Shown here: positions 17,361-27,645 of the stretch, one piece after another
Layout of the letters: each line of letters opens with the position of its first letter
Position numbering within the stretch: position 1 is the stretch's first letter
NCBI GenBank assembly: GCA_026936335.1
Contig: JAPMXV010000067.1
Coordinates: 248,001-312,000, forward strand
Direction of reading: 5' to 3'
DNA length: 64,000 nt
From: Mantamonas sphyraenae
Taxonomy: Eukaryota; CRuMs; Mantamonadidae
Translations under genes and position numbers: made by a program
The notes under the pieces: model-generated
Databases searched by the model: none
Seen by the model: the letters and a program-made list of their open reading frames with translations, nothing else
What the model was told of the DNA's origin: nothing

Positions 17361-18281
17361 ATGGGCAACGCAATCAACTCGCTGGTGTTTCCGACACACC
17401 TGTTCGGAAGCATGGTCGTCCACTACCCCGACTACTACCAATATGTGACGTTGGACGACGGCCTCCAGGTGTGCTGGGCTGAAATCAAGGCCGACGTCGA
17501 CACCGACGAATACATCCTTTACTCCCACGGAAACGGAGAGATGATGCCTCTCATCGACGAATGGATGCAGTACCTTGCCCGCACCCTCGGTCGCAACGTC
17601 GTCTTCTACGACTACCCCGGCTACGGCAACTCGGACGGCGTGCCCACGGAAAAGAGCGTATACCAGGCCGTCAACGCCGTCTACGATCACATGGTCTTCT
17701 CCATGGGCATCGACCCGCGCAACATTGTCCTTTGGGGCCGTTCCTTGGGCAGCGGGCCCACCTGTGAACTGGCCTCCACCAAGCCCGTCAAGGCCGTTTT
17801 TCTTCAGTCCCCTCTCGCCAGTGCCTTCCGCGCTGTCATCGACACAAACGTCACCTTCCCGGGCGACATGTTTGTCAACGTGAACAAGGTCGACAAGATC
17901 AAGGGCCTCGTCACCATCATCCACGGCACCGACGACGAGGTCGTTCCCTGCCGCTGCGGCGAAGCCGTCGCAGAGAAGCTGGTCAACGTCTTTGAACCCA
18001 TGTGGCTCGACGGTGCTGGTCACAACGACATCGACAGTCACTACACAGGCGTCATTGTCGAGCATGTCCAAAACTTCCTCGCCGCAGTCGACGACCAAGA
18101 CACGGACGCCCTCCTCGCAGAGGACATCACCACCCTCCACGAGAAACGCGCAGCTGCCCTCAAGAAGAAGGAGGAGGATGCCCAAAGGCCCACCTCTTCC
18201 TTCTCCTCCATGTTCTCCGGCAGCTCCGCACCTCGCGACGACGACGACGACAACACCCAGACCTCTTCCTCGCTCATGTGA
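17361..18281 (+). CDS. ABHD17-like alpha/beta hydrolase
   Basis: 306 residues from the Met of MGNAINSL. The frame is open further upstream to 17157, but that segment overlaps the previous stop, is low in complexity and lacks homology, so the internal start is preferred. The alpha/beta hydrolase core shows the oxyanion motif YSHGNGEMM, the nucleophile elbow GRSLGSGP (Ser about residue 130), the acid in HGTDDEVVP and the His in GAGHNDID. ABHD17 enzymes depalmitoylate proteins such as Ras and synaptic scaffolds. Their N-terminus is normally Cys-rich and palmitoylated; here MGNAINS instead fits an N-myristoylation signal, which would also place it on membranes. The tail is Ser- and Asp-rich. The convergent EF-hand gene ends 102 bp away. 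Confidence 0.87.
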   Translation: MGNAINSLVFPTHLFGSMVVHYPDYYQYVTLDDGLQVCWAEIKADVDTDEYILYSHGNGEMMPLIDEWMQYLARTLGRNVVFYDYPGYGNSDGVPTEKSVYQAVNAVYDHMVFSMGIDPRNIVLWGRSLGSGPTCELASTKPVKAVFLQSPLASAFRAVIDTNVTFPGDMFVNVNKVDKIKGLVTIIHGTDDEVVPCRCGEAVAEKLVNVFEPMWLDGAGHNDIDSHYTGVIVEHVQNFLAAVDDQDTDALLAEDITTLHEKRAAALKKKEEDAQRPTSSFSSMFSGSSAPRDDDDDNTQTSSSLM

Positions 18282-18383
18282 CACAGAGACGAAACAAGGA
18301 CAGCAGACAGTTCCCCAGCCCACCTATCCATCCATCCACAACTGCACATCCTTGCTTGTCATTTCAATTTGCATTCCTTCCCT

Positions 18384-19306
18384 TCATCGCAACAGATCGC
18401 TCGTCTCGTGGCCAATGATCTTGTCGTGCAGGTGCAGGAAAAAGGGAATGTGGAGCACAAACTCGAAAAAGTCGATCATCCCATCCATGTTGACGTCGAT
18501 TTGGCGCACCAGTTCACTCGTGGCCGCCTCGCTCAGTTTGTGCTCGCCCGTCAGCAGCACCAGTCGCAGTTCCTCCTCGCTCACATACCCGTCCTTGTCG
18601 TCGTCGTACAGCTCATACAGCTCCTTGTACTTTTTGATGGCCTTGCTCAGCAGATCAAAGTCCATCCGTTCGAAAGCCATGGCAACTTCGTTCCCACCCT
18701 TGTTTGCTTCGTTCTTCTCCGTCAGCTTCTCCTGCAGCCTGTCCGACAGCGCTGCCAGCACCACAAACTCGTCTTCATGCACACGTGTGTCGGAATCCAG
18801 ATCCAAAATCGTCCCCACCACCATGGCCTGCCTCGCTCCCCCCTCAAGCAGCTCTCCCAGCTCCTCAAAGCTTAATGACTTTTGCTGCACATGTCACACA
18901 CCCGTCTCCTTGTCAGTGATTGGTTCTTCCTCTCACTGCATGCATCCTGTGCCAGGATCGAGAGCCCGTGCTGCTGCAAGGAGCCCTTGAGAGTCTAACG
19001 TCCCTCGACCCTTTTCTTCTCTTCGCCACCTACGTTGTTGCTCAGCTCACGGAACACCGTGCGGTACTTTGCATCCAGCCCGTCGTCCCATACACTGCTC
19101 ATGTGCATTGCCAGCTCCATGTTTGTTGACGACAGCTTGCGCATGAGCTTGTTTTCCCTGCCGGCTTCCACGTCGTCACCACGTCCATCCTCCTTCTCCT
19201 CCGTCTCCAAGTCCTCGCCCTCCGGGTGCGTCAGCTGCGACGACGTGCTGCTTCCACTACTCGAGCTGACCATCCCCACAATGCGTTTGTCTCTGATGTT
19301 GCTCAT
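18384..19306 (-). CDS. EF-hand calcium-binding protein
   Basis: Two exons, 19034-19306 and 18384-18884 (intron gtaggt...gtgcag, phase 0), give 257 residues. The N-terminal exon is Ser- and Glu-rich and predicted disordered. The second exon carries two canonical EF-hand loops, DDDKDGYVSEEE and DVNMDGMIDFFE, spaced as a pair, and a degenerate third (DLDSDTRVHEDE). Coils between them resemble calcineurin-B/calmodulin-like architecture. The target is unknown and no membrane span is visible. Its start codon lies 53 bp from the divergent start of the EF-hand mitochondrial carrier, so two calcium-binding genes may share a promoter. The first exon is weakly conserved and its start is less certain than the second exon. 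Confidence 0.72.
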
Positions 19307-19359
19307 CTCCCCTCTTGCCCGCGTCCACGCGTTTCCTTGTCCCTGCGCTCGCCAATCCA
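19307..19359. promoter_or_regulatory. 53-bp divergent promoter between two EF-hand genes
   Basis: Only 53 bp separate the start codons of the minus-strand EF-hand gene and the plus-strand EF-hand carrier. Core promoters and 5' untranslated regions must overlap or extend into each other's coding sequence. No TATA box is visible. Confidence 0.45.
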
Positions 19360-21493
19360 ATGTTCACCCGTCGTCTCCTCCCACCCGTTCGACTGCGTTC
19401 TGTCTCACGTGCCCTCCACACAGCACGCACAGCTTCGCTCCCTGCCTCCACGGCCCGCAAAACCCGTTCCTCTCCGCGCTCCTTGCCCACCCTTGCCGTC
19501 GCCCTCGCAACCGCCAGTGGCCTGTATGCAGCCTCCCATCACATCCAAACACACTCTTTGTCCGACCAGAACGAGCCACGTGGCGCCGTCGTCTTTGCCG
19601 CCTCGCGTGACAAGACCTCCCCACCACCACCAGCGGACGACCGCAAACACGCGCAGATGCACAAACACTTCACAAAGTATGCATCGCAGGTGGACCCACA
19701 CACGGGCGAACCCGTCATGACGCCCCTGGACTTTTTCAACTCCCTCGTGGTCGGTCAGCACAAGGAGACGCAAGTGCCGCAACACATCCAGCTCTTCTTC
19801 TCCCTCGTCGACGAGGACGAAAACGGCGTCCTCAGCTTCCACGAATATGTTTCCCTGACCCAAATGCTGCAGAAACCAAACTCGGAAATTCGAGGTGGCC
19901 ATGCGCCTGGCAGACAAGGACGGCAACGGCCTCATTGACCTCACCGAGTTTTGTGCCATCATGGGCATCGACCCCTCCGAAGCCTCGGCCGCCACGCCCA
20001 ACTCCTCCCTCCTGCGTCGCTTCTTTGGTCCCGATGGCTCCCGTCTCCTTGACTTTCGCCAGTTCAGCAACCTCCTGGCCTCCATCGAGCAGCGCGTCCT
20101 CGAATCCGAATTTGCCCAGCGTGACGCAAACCGAGATGGACTGCTCACGGGCCATGAGTTTGCCCAACTGCTCACTTCCAACACTCCGCTCGCTGCACGT
20201 GTCCACGGCGCCATGGTGCGATCCAAGAGGCGGCAGCAACACGGCGACGGCGACACCACCAACAACGACAGCGATGATGCGGAGGACGTGGTCACTCTCG
20301 ACCAGTACGTCGATCTCCACAAAGTCATGTCCATGGTCGACGATCTGGAGGCTGTGATGCGCACCCATCCACAGGGGTTGGACAGGGTGGCGTTTCGACA
20401 GATGGTCCAGGACACCATGCATCTCACCCTCAGTGCCTTTGAGGTAAACATCATCTTCAACCTGCTCGACACAGACGGCAACGGCGTCCTCCAGGGCTCT
20501 GAAATCACTGCTTTCTTCAAGGCCCGTCGCGATGCACGTGTCACCGGAGGCACCACCGTCATGGGTGCAGGGAGCACCTTTGCCTTTGGGTTTGCTGGTG
20601 GCATGGTTGCCGCCGTCGCTGTCCAGCCTGCAGATATGCTCAAGACACGCGTCATGAACATGCGCTCGCAGGCAGGTGTGAACAAATCTGCCGCCACCGT
20701 TGTCCGCGACATTGTCCGCAACGAAGGCTTCCTCCGACTCTACCGTGGCATGAGCATGACAGTGCTCCTTGTGCCCTTTGAGATGTCCGTGCGCATTGGC
20801 GTCAGCAACGCCATCAACAGCAGCTTCGAGCATACGCCTTGGCTTCCTGTCGCCGCTGCCGTCGGCGCCGCCGTCGCCAAAGCCTCCCTCACAAACAGCA
20901 TGGAAGTGCTCAAGATCCAACGCCAGCAGGCCGCGCATGCAGGACGCTCAATGGCTGAATTGCGAGCCGCCATCGGCCCGTCTGGCTTCACGCGTGCTCT
21001 TCACGTCCACATCCTCCGTGACTCCATGTTTGCCAGCACCTTTGTCACTCTGTACGGTCTGGCCAAGAAGGGCTTGCGCGACGCCGATGGCGATCTCAGC
21101 GTCTCGGCCCTTCTTGCATCTGGCTGTCTTGCAGGCGCCATTGCTGGTGCCGTGTCGGCCCCCATGGACATGGTCAAGACGCGGCTGCAGGCTGCAAGCC
21201 CGCACGACTCGGACCGCTACCGTGGCCTCGTGGACTGCGTACGGCGCGTGTACGCTTCCGAAGGACTGGCTGCGTTTGGCAAGGGTGCCGGCGTGCGTGC
21301 AGCGTTTTCAGCGCCCCTCTTTGCCATCTCCCTCACCACGTTTGAACTCCTCAAGACCTGGGTGTACGGTGACGACGTAACCACAGCCATCAGCGAACTC
21401 AACGAAGACCTGGAGGTCATGGACAAGATCAACGCACGCAAACTCGCGCGCGTCGCCGACAAGCTGGATCGGCTTGGTGTCAAGATGGAATGA
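19360..21493 (+). CDS. EF-hand mitochondrial carrier (aralar/MICU-type N-terminus plus SLC25 domain), one-base frame break
   Basis: The protein starts MFTRRLLPPVRLRSVSRALH, a strong mitochondrial presequence, followed by a short hydrophobic stretch. Four EF-hand loops follow: DEDENGVLSFHE, DKDGNGLIDLTE, DANRDGLLTGHE and DTDGNGVLQGSE. The spacing and the intervening FFGPDGSRLLDFRQF resemble MICU1 and the aralar regulatory half. The C-terminal half is a six-helix SLC25 carrier with signature motifs PADMLKTR (about 20630), a degenerate second one (SMEVLKIQ) and PMDMVKTR (about 21165). It should move a solute across the inner mitochondrial membrane under calcium control; aspartate/glutamate or ATP-Mg/Pi are the known options. 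Reading breaks at 19886-19888 (ctcggaaattcg): removing one A joins ...KPNSE directly to FEVAMRLADKDGNG in perfect family register. No intron fits. Sequence error is likelier than a pseudogene. Confidence 0.82.
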
Positions 21494-21554
21494 CCCGTTT
21501 CGTGTCTGTGTGCACTGCCACTGCATTGCTGTTCCCCCTTCCCTCGTTCTCATG

Positions 21555-24500
21555 TCACCTGTCCAGAAAGCCTCCCAACCAGCTCGTTGTGGACGACCCG
21601 CTACTGCTTCCCGTGCCGCCACCGCCACGTTCCATCGCGTCGTTTCCGGCCAGACTGGACACCATCTTTTCCACAAACGACACTGTCTTGGTGTAGTTGG
21701 AGTGAGTGGTCCGTGTGTTGCCTGCGCCTGATAGGCTGCTGCTTGTGCCTGCGCTGCCGCCGTGGCGTTCATCATACAGCTGCGAAGCCTCCAGCTCGGC
21801 AGCCACCGCTTCGTCCAGTCCCTGCAAGCCCATCAGCGACGTTTCCTTGTCCGCCGCCACGTCTGTGTAGCCTGTGGGCAGCGTGGCAAATCGGTTGCAC
21901 TGCTCCACCAGCGGCAGCCAGTTGGCAGTGCGTGCAGACGATCCTGCGCTGTGGCTGCTCTGCCCGATGGCTTCGCTGAACGCGCTGCCATGCAAGCTGG
22001 TCAGGGCGCCGTACAGCACTGCAGTGCCCGCCAGGTAACGCGGAACACTGTCACGCAACACCGAGTCGTAGAACTGAAAGTCGATCGGATCGATGGTGCT
22101 CTGCACACTCGTGACCAGTGCATCCCATCGTGTGCGCCACATGCGGTCCTCTTCGCTCACCTCTGCCAACGTACTGCCCCTGCTCGGGTCCACAAAAGCA
22201 CCCCGGTTGCCCTGCGAGGTTGTCAGCTCGTAGTTCCGCGCCCAAAAGATCTGTCGCAGCGCTTGCAAGTCAAACAGCACCTGAACACACAGGTCCTCGT
22301 CCCATGCGTCCTCCTCTGTCGCCGCAGCTGCAGCCACTGCCTCTTCGTACACGGCCAACACTTGGTCGCTGATGTGCACGAGAAACCTACGCACAACCTC
22401 CTGCTCCAGTGCAAGCACGCCCGCACGGTGCATCTCTTGGTTGGCCTCAAACAGCATGGCTGCCACGTATGTCGACGTACTCGCAGGCATGCGTTCCTCT
22501 CCGTCTGACGACGCCTGGGACACCAGCGGCCACCCGTCCTTGCGACTGCTCCCTGCGTTGCTGTGCCTCACATCCTGTGCCAACATCTCACGCAACTGGT
22601 CGCCCAGCATCAGTGCCACACACTGGGCCCAGCTCTCGTGAGCCTGCAGAAACACGGCGTGAAAGTGGCTCCGCAGCTTGTCCATCTTGCCGTTGCTCTC
22701 GCTGGCCTTCTTCTTCCTCCTGCGTCGTCGCATGCCTCCGCTCTGGCTCGCCTGTGCACGTGCGCCTGCACTGATGCGCGCGTCCACCAGCAGTTCACCC
22801 ACGCCGTCCGAATCCAGCAGCGCAGGCAGCACCTTTGCCTGTTCGCTCAGCGCACGCAACATGCGCGCCACAAACAGCGTCTGGTCCAGCGTAATGTCCA
22901 GCTTCTCCTTGTTCACAGCCTCACGATCCTCCCTCCACTTTCCCAGCACCTTGCTGTCCAACTGTGCCAGGTGCTGTGCCAGCGACTGTGCAAAGCTGTC
23001 CTGCAATACACGCACCGTCGTGTCCTGTAGACAGTCATGCAGCCGCTGCACCGTCCCTGCCCACTCGTCCTGCAGTCGCGCCACAGCTGCTTTTGCTTCT
23101 CGCTCCTCAGCTCGTCGTTTGCGTCGTTGCTCTGCCGCTTCCTCGTTGCCCTCAATTCCATCCGCAAATTCGTCCTCCTCGGCTTCCTCTTCCTCATCTC
23201 CCACCTTGCCCTTCAACAGCTCCACGAATGGCGACTGCAGCAGGAAGCGAAGGTCATCAATGAATGTGTCCAGCTGCGTGTCCAGCTCCTTGCAAATGTC
23301 CTGGCAGGTGTCGGTCAGGGCCATCGCCCTCACGTCGGCGTGCTTTGCTCCTTTGCCCTGCGCCCCCGACGCTGCAGCTGCTGCCTCGGCCGCTGCAGCT
23401 GCACGCGGGTTCGCCCACATGTACTCGCACATGTTTGCCTCGTGGCTGCCCTTGTGCGACTGTTTGATGTGTTGCAGGTGCGCCTGCACTGCTGGCGAGA
23501 TGTTCAGCGTGTGCAGCGTGCGCACAATCAGCTGCTGGCTCTTTTGCTCCAGGAGCGACGTGCCAAAGATGGGCCACACGTCCTGCAGCGTCAGGCCGTC
23601 TTCCACCGGCTGCTGCAGATTGCTCAAGATGCTCAACTCTACCCCATACAGCGCCTCCGCCGTCTCGATGGGCTGGAACAACCTGTCAAAGTGCAGTTGC
23701 AGCTGCGACGTGCACCGTTCCACAAACTCGTCCACGTGTGCGTCCAGCTGTGCGCTCGACAGCGGCTCCAGGCTCGCTGTGGACACCTGTGCCTCTGCAA
23801 TCAGCGGGCGGATGTACGCCTCAAAGTTATTGGTTTCGTTGAGGGTGGTCACAATGAAGCTGCGGTTGCAGATTTCCTTGATGTCTGCAAACGGTGCCTG
23901 CAGTGTCTTCTGCAGCGCCTGTGCAGGCCCAAACAGCAGTCGCAGCTGGTGCACCGATTGCCGCAGCAGATCCAACAGACGACAAACAAGCGGTGCCACC
24001 TCCTCCGCCCTCTCCACCTGAGTTTCCATCAGCTTGCGAAACGCACGAAGTCGTGCGTTGACAAAGAGCGACCGCACCTTTGACGCTGCCGCTGGCTTCA
24101 GATGCACATAGGCTGCCAACGTGCGCACGGCTGCCGTGTCGTCAATGCACTCGTGTTGCAGGAATGCCTGGCTTTGGCTGCGAATCTGCGTGGGGAACTG
24201 GCTGACACTGTGCCACTGGCGCTGCATCAACTGCTGGAGTTTCGGGTCGTCAGCGACCTCTTCCACGCCCCGTGCGTGGATTAGCGCACTCATCAGATAT
24301 ACATGCGCAGCATCGAGGTACTGTTGTGTCTCCATGATCGACCACAGCCGTTCCGACGAGTCCATGATGAACTTGACCCGTGTGGCCAGCCCAAACTGTG
24401 CGTTGCTGCTGCCGCTCGCCTCTCCCAGCCGCTGCCGCTTTAGCCGCTCCAGCTTTGCCGTGTTGTACCCCTCCTGCACCTCCTTCATCCTTTCCACCGT

Positions 24501-24891
24501 CTGTACAAACTGTGCGGTGCTCTCCCGGATGCTGTGAATTGCGTCCGCAGAGTCAATCAGGTCGCGATAGCGCGTCCTGTGCATCACACGCCCGCCAATG
24601 CCACACACGGGACACACACGCCACACCCATGTGTCATGCACCATCGTCACGTGTCAGTGCACAGTTTTCAGATTGTTGTTGGTCCCCCTTTCTCTTCTCC
24701 CTCGTCCTTTCAGCACGACGAGCCCTTCCTTCTGCGTCCCCTCCCACCACTCACCCAACCAGCTGCCGCAGCTCCTCCTGCTTCCGCTTCACCGCCTCGG
24801 TCGCCAGCTGCTCTACACGCATGGCCTCGGGCACAGTATGCCGTTGCAGCACGTCGTTGGCGTCCCTGTAACTCGACAGGTCCGTGCTCAT
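21555..24891 (-). CDS. COG1: Conserved oligomeric Golgi complex subunit 1
   Basis: Two exons, 24755-24891 and 21555-24576 (intron gtgagt...gcacag, phase 2), give about 1052 residues. The joined N-terminus reads ...KQEELRQLVG then TRYRDLIDSADAIHSIREST, the diagnostic COG1/VPS51-family motif with a conserved helical tether start. The rest is alpha-helical and low in known motifs, with an acidic loop (KVGDEEEEAEEDEFADG), as expected of COG subunits. COG1 belongs to lobe A of the multisubunit tether for retrograde vesicles at the Golgi. The length is close to human COG1 (about 980). Its start codon lies 84 bp from that of the divergent nucleoside diphosphate kinase. The 3' end converges on the mitochondrial carrier, 61 bp away. 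Confidence 0.9.
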
Positions 24892-24975
24892 GGCAGGTAT
24901 GTGTGGGTGGAAACGTTGCTTGTCGCCGCGCGCCCCCGCACCCACCCCATTGAAACACACCACCCAAATCCACCA
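24892..24975. promoter_or_regulatory. 84-bp divergent promoter, COG1 and NDK
   Basis: The gap between the two start codons is 84 bp and must supply transcription start sites for a Golgi tether gene and a highly expressed nucleotide kinase gene. No TATA element is obvious. Confidence 0.45.
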
Positions 24976-25644
24976 ATGAGCGAATCCACCGAGCAGACTC
25001 TGATCCTGGTCAAGCCCGACGGCGTCGAGCGCGGCCTGATTGGCAAGATCGTCACCCGCTTTGAGGAGCGTGGCATCAAGATCGCTGCCATGAAGCTGCT
25101 CAAGCCCTCTGAGGACCTGGCCAAGGAGCACTACATCGAGCACGCCGAGCGCCCCTTCTACGGCGAGGTCGTTGAGTTCCTCAGCGGTGGCGCTGTGGTC
25201 GCCATGGTCCTCGAGGCCGACGGCATCATCGAGACCGCCCGCAAGATGATCGGCGAGACCAACGTGAGTGTCATCCACCACACGCCTTTCCCCTCATACA
25301 CACCATGCGCTGTGCATTCTGTCTCTGTTCCTGCATGTGGCCAGTCGCCCCCGCGCCTCTGGATGCCTGTGGAGTGCGGGGACGGACCAAATGCAGAAAA
25401 ATCCGGTGGCGGCTCTCACGGCTCCGTCGTCCACGCGATCCCTGGGGTTGCACACACGGGACGCAAACACTCACACCCAGCCACCGACCACCGTTTACAC
25501 CAACAGCCGTCCAACTCTGCCCCGGGCACCATCCGTGGCGACTTTGCCCTGTCCGTGGCTGCCAACGTCATCCACGGCTCCGCAGAGAAGTCCGACGCCG
25601 ACCGCGAGATCCCCCTGTGGTTCAAGGACGACGAGCTGTTCTAA
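24976..25644 (+). CDS. Nucleoside diphosphate kinase
   Basis: Two exons, 24976-25263 and 25507-25644 (intron gtgagt...caacag), encode 141 residues, close to the usual 150 for group-I NDKs. The protein contains TLILVKPDGVERGLIGKIV, the Kpn-loop region, SAPGTIRGDF, and the active-site His within NVIHGSAEKSD (residue 119, equivalent to His118 in human NME1). It transfers the terminal phosphate of ATP to NDPs through a phosphohistidine. It ends PLWFKDDELF without the longer tail of some animal forms. The 243-bp intron interrupts between GETN and PSNSAPG. Codon choice is strongly biased to C/G third positions, consistent with high expression. Confidence 0.97.
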   Translation: MSESTEQTLILVKPDGVERGLIGKIVTRFEERGIKIAAMKLLKPSEDLAKEHYIEHAERPFYGEVVEFLSGGAVVAMVLEADGIIETARKMIGETNVSVIHHTPFPSYTPCAVHSVSVPACGQSPPRLWMPVECGDGPNAEKSGGGSHGSVVHAIPGVAHTGRKHSHPATDHRLHQQPSNSAPGTIRGDFALSVAANVIHGSAEKSDADREIPLWFKDDELF

Positions 25645-25841
25645 GCCTGCCATGTCCACCACAGCCCCTACGCCTGCACACGCGCGCTTTCTCAATGCGT
25701 CGTGTTTGCGGCGCGAGAACGTTTGCCAAGAACCCTGCGAACAAAAACAAGCGTTCTGAAACCCAAAATCCATTGTCCAGGTTGCCTCTTGTCATGCACA
25801 CTGAAAGTGTAACATCCCCAGTTTGCGCACAATGTGTGCTG

Positions 25842-26556
25842 TTACTCGTCCTCCTCACGCGCAGGCGGCAACCCCACAGGTTGGACCATCTTCTGCTCGA
25901 CGTCACACACCGTTGCCGTAGTGATAGGAACACGCGTTGGTCAGTCTTGCGCTCACACTCTCCCTCTCTTCACGTCCCCTCTTTTCGTCGCTGCGGCTTC
26001 CCCCCCCCACGCTTTCACCCACCTCCAGCAGGCCGTGCTTCACGCGTCCGATGCTCTCGTTCTGTGCAATCGCAAAGTAACCGGCCATGTACTCGTGGCC
26101 AAGGTACGAAGCGTACGAGTCGCGATGTTGGTTCGACGCCCACTCACTGTGTGCATTCCACCACCGCAACCATGTTGTGTCAACGTCGTCCGCACAACTC
26201 GTGTCAGCGGCGAAAAGAAAGACGATGGAGGATCGACTGCGCGCGGGTTCCGTCCTACGGTTTCTCCCGGCGGCCCCGTCTTCCTTGACCGTGAACGTCC
26301 CTCCCAACAACACGTCAACATCCTACACGCACTTTGCTCCCTCCACTGCCTCTCACAACCTACAACTTTGTCAGGTCCGCGTGTCCTGTGCCCACAAACT
26401 TGTTCTGAAGATGCTCCAGCGACGCCGCTCCCTTCTTGCTCTGCACATCCACATCCCACAGTCCCACAGTCCCACACGCAAAGTGTCAGCACATCTCTTG
26501 CCCGTCCCCGTGCGCATGCTCATGCAACCCAGCCACACCAAACACCGTCGTACCAT
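25842..26556 (-). CDS. SF3B5: Splicing factor 3B subunit 5 (SF3b10)
   Basis: Exons 26364-26440, 26023-26146 and 25842-25892 are clear from splice signals and homology. They read SLEHLQNKFVGTGHADLTKF, EWASNQHRDSYASYLGHEYM, AGYFAIAQNESIGRVKHGLLE and KMVQPVGLPPAREEDE. SF3B5 is a small subunit of the U2 snRNP SF3b complex that recognises the intron branch point. The exon at 26364 has no in-frame ATG before an upstream stop. An acceptor (gtgcag, ending 26441) and an ATG immediately followed by a donor (gtacga) at 26554-26556 would supply a first exon of a single codon, giving 84 residues against 86 in human. That first exon is inferred. The start lies 26 bp from the divergent membrane-protein start. 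Confidence 0.85.
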
Positions 26557-26582
26557 CGCTTTCCACAAACACACGCGTTGGC

Positions 26583-27632
26583 ATGGACGGCGCATCGTTG
26601 CTGAGGAACCGAGATGCTGGCGAGGAGGCACACAGCCCCACCGCCACAGAGATGTCTGTGATGGACACCAACAACGGCACTACCAAGCTGCCGGACACTT
26701 TCAGCGACGACGCTGAGCTTCATCACCACCGCGACGACTCGCCCATGCTTGCTGCAGGCGACTCGGGCGACTCCTCCCTCTCCGACCCAGAGCTGTACAC
26801 AGCCACTGTGTTTTCCATGCAATCGCTCACCCTCCTCGTCAAGACCCCGCTCGTCCTTGTCGCCATCGCCCTCACCCTCGCTGTCACCCTCAACCTCACC
26901 AACCCCAGTCACCACATTATTCTCAACGGACGCTTTGTGTTCCCCACCCTTTCCATCGTCGGCTCCTTCCCTCCCGAGCAGTACATCTTTACGGTTGGGC
27001 TCACCCTCACCGTCTTTCTTCTCCTCCTCGCCCTCGTCGCCCTCTACGTCGTCCAGCGCTACCGCCTGGCCTCCATCATCTCCACTCTGCGTCGTATTGA
27101 ACGCACCACTCCTCTCCACCTCGACACCAATTGCTGCTCCTGCTGCGGCTGCATCGCACTCGACACGGCCAATCGCCTTCAAGCCTTCTTTGGCCTCCTC
27201 TCCCTCTTCTTCCTGGCCGTTCTCGCCTGTGTTCCTCTGTTTGAAAGCGTTGGCGGTTCGCCCGACGTCCACCAGCTCGCCGCCTCCCTCTTCTTCCTCT
27301 TTGCCTTTGTGCAGCTGTTCTTCGACCTCACCATTGCCCTTCGCGTACACGCCCTCAAGCGTTTCATAGTCCTCGACGAACGCCTGCCCTGGGGTCCCTC
27401 CCTCCGTGCCAAGCTTGCCATTGCCACACTGCTTCTGTTTTTCACCATCGTCGTGCCCATCATCGAGGGCCTCCTCGTTTTCGCAAGCGACAACCGCACC
27501 GAGGCGACAAACACCCTCATATCCGTGGGTGCCCTCAACCAGTACACCATTGTGTTTTGTCTCTTTGCATACCAGCTCACACACCTCCGAGCGATGCAAT
27601 CTGTGCGTGTGGACATGATTCTGGGCGAGTAA
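26583..27632 (+). CDS. Frag1/DRAM/Sfk1-family multi-pass membrane protein
   Basis: 349 residues from the Met of MDGASLLRNRDAG, the first ATG downstream of the divergent gene. A hydrophilic N-terminus of about 85 residues, rich in Ser, Asp and His, precedes about six hydrophobic segments. The luminal loop between the first two ends in LSIVGSFPPEQYIF, which matches the signature of the Frag1/DRAM/Sfk1 family (yeast Sfk1, animal DRAM, TMEM150 and PGAP2). Members act in plasma membrane lipid homeostasis, autophagy or GPI-anchor remodelling; which applies here cannot be decided. A Cys-rich loop (CCSCCGC) follows the second span and may be palmitoylated. The stop codon is only 13 bp from that of the convergent tRNA methyltransferase gene. 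Confidence 0.8.
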   Translation: MDGASLLRNRDAGEEAHSPTATEMSVMDTNNGTTKLPDTFSDDAELHHHRDDSPMLAAGDSGDSSLSDPELYTATVFSMQSLTLLVKTPLVLVAIALTLAVTLNLTNPSHHIILNGRFVFPTLSIVGSFPPEQYIFTVGLTLTVFLLLLALVALYVVQRYRLASIISTLRRIERTTPLHLDTNCCSCCGCIALDTANRLQAFFGLLSLFFLAVLACVPLFESVGGSPDVHQLAASLFFLFAFVQLFFDLTIALRVHALKRFIVLDERLPWGPSLRAKLAIATLLLFFTIVVPIIEGLLVFASDNRTEATNTLISVGALNQYTIVFCLFAYQLTHLRAMQSVRVDMILGE

Positions 27633-27645
27633 AACCCCGTTCTGT

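Noticed and set aside
26443-26698. WD40-like reading (ACGTVGLWDVDVQ) on the minus strand upstream of SF3B5
   Set aside because: It contains an in-frame stop, overlaps the start of the divergent membrane gene and is not supported by further blades.
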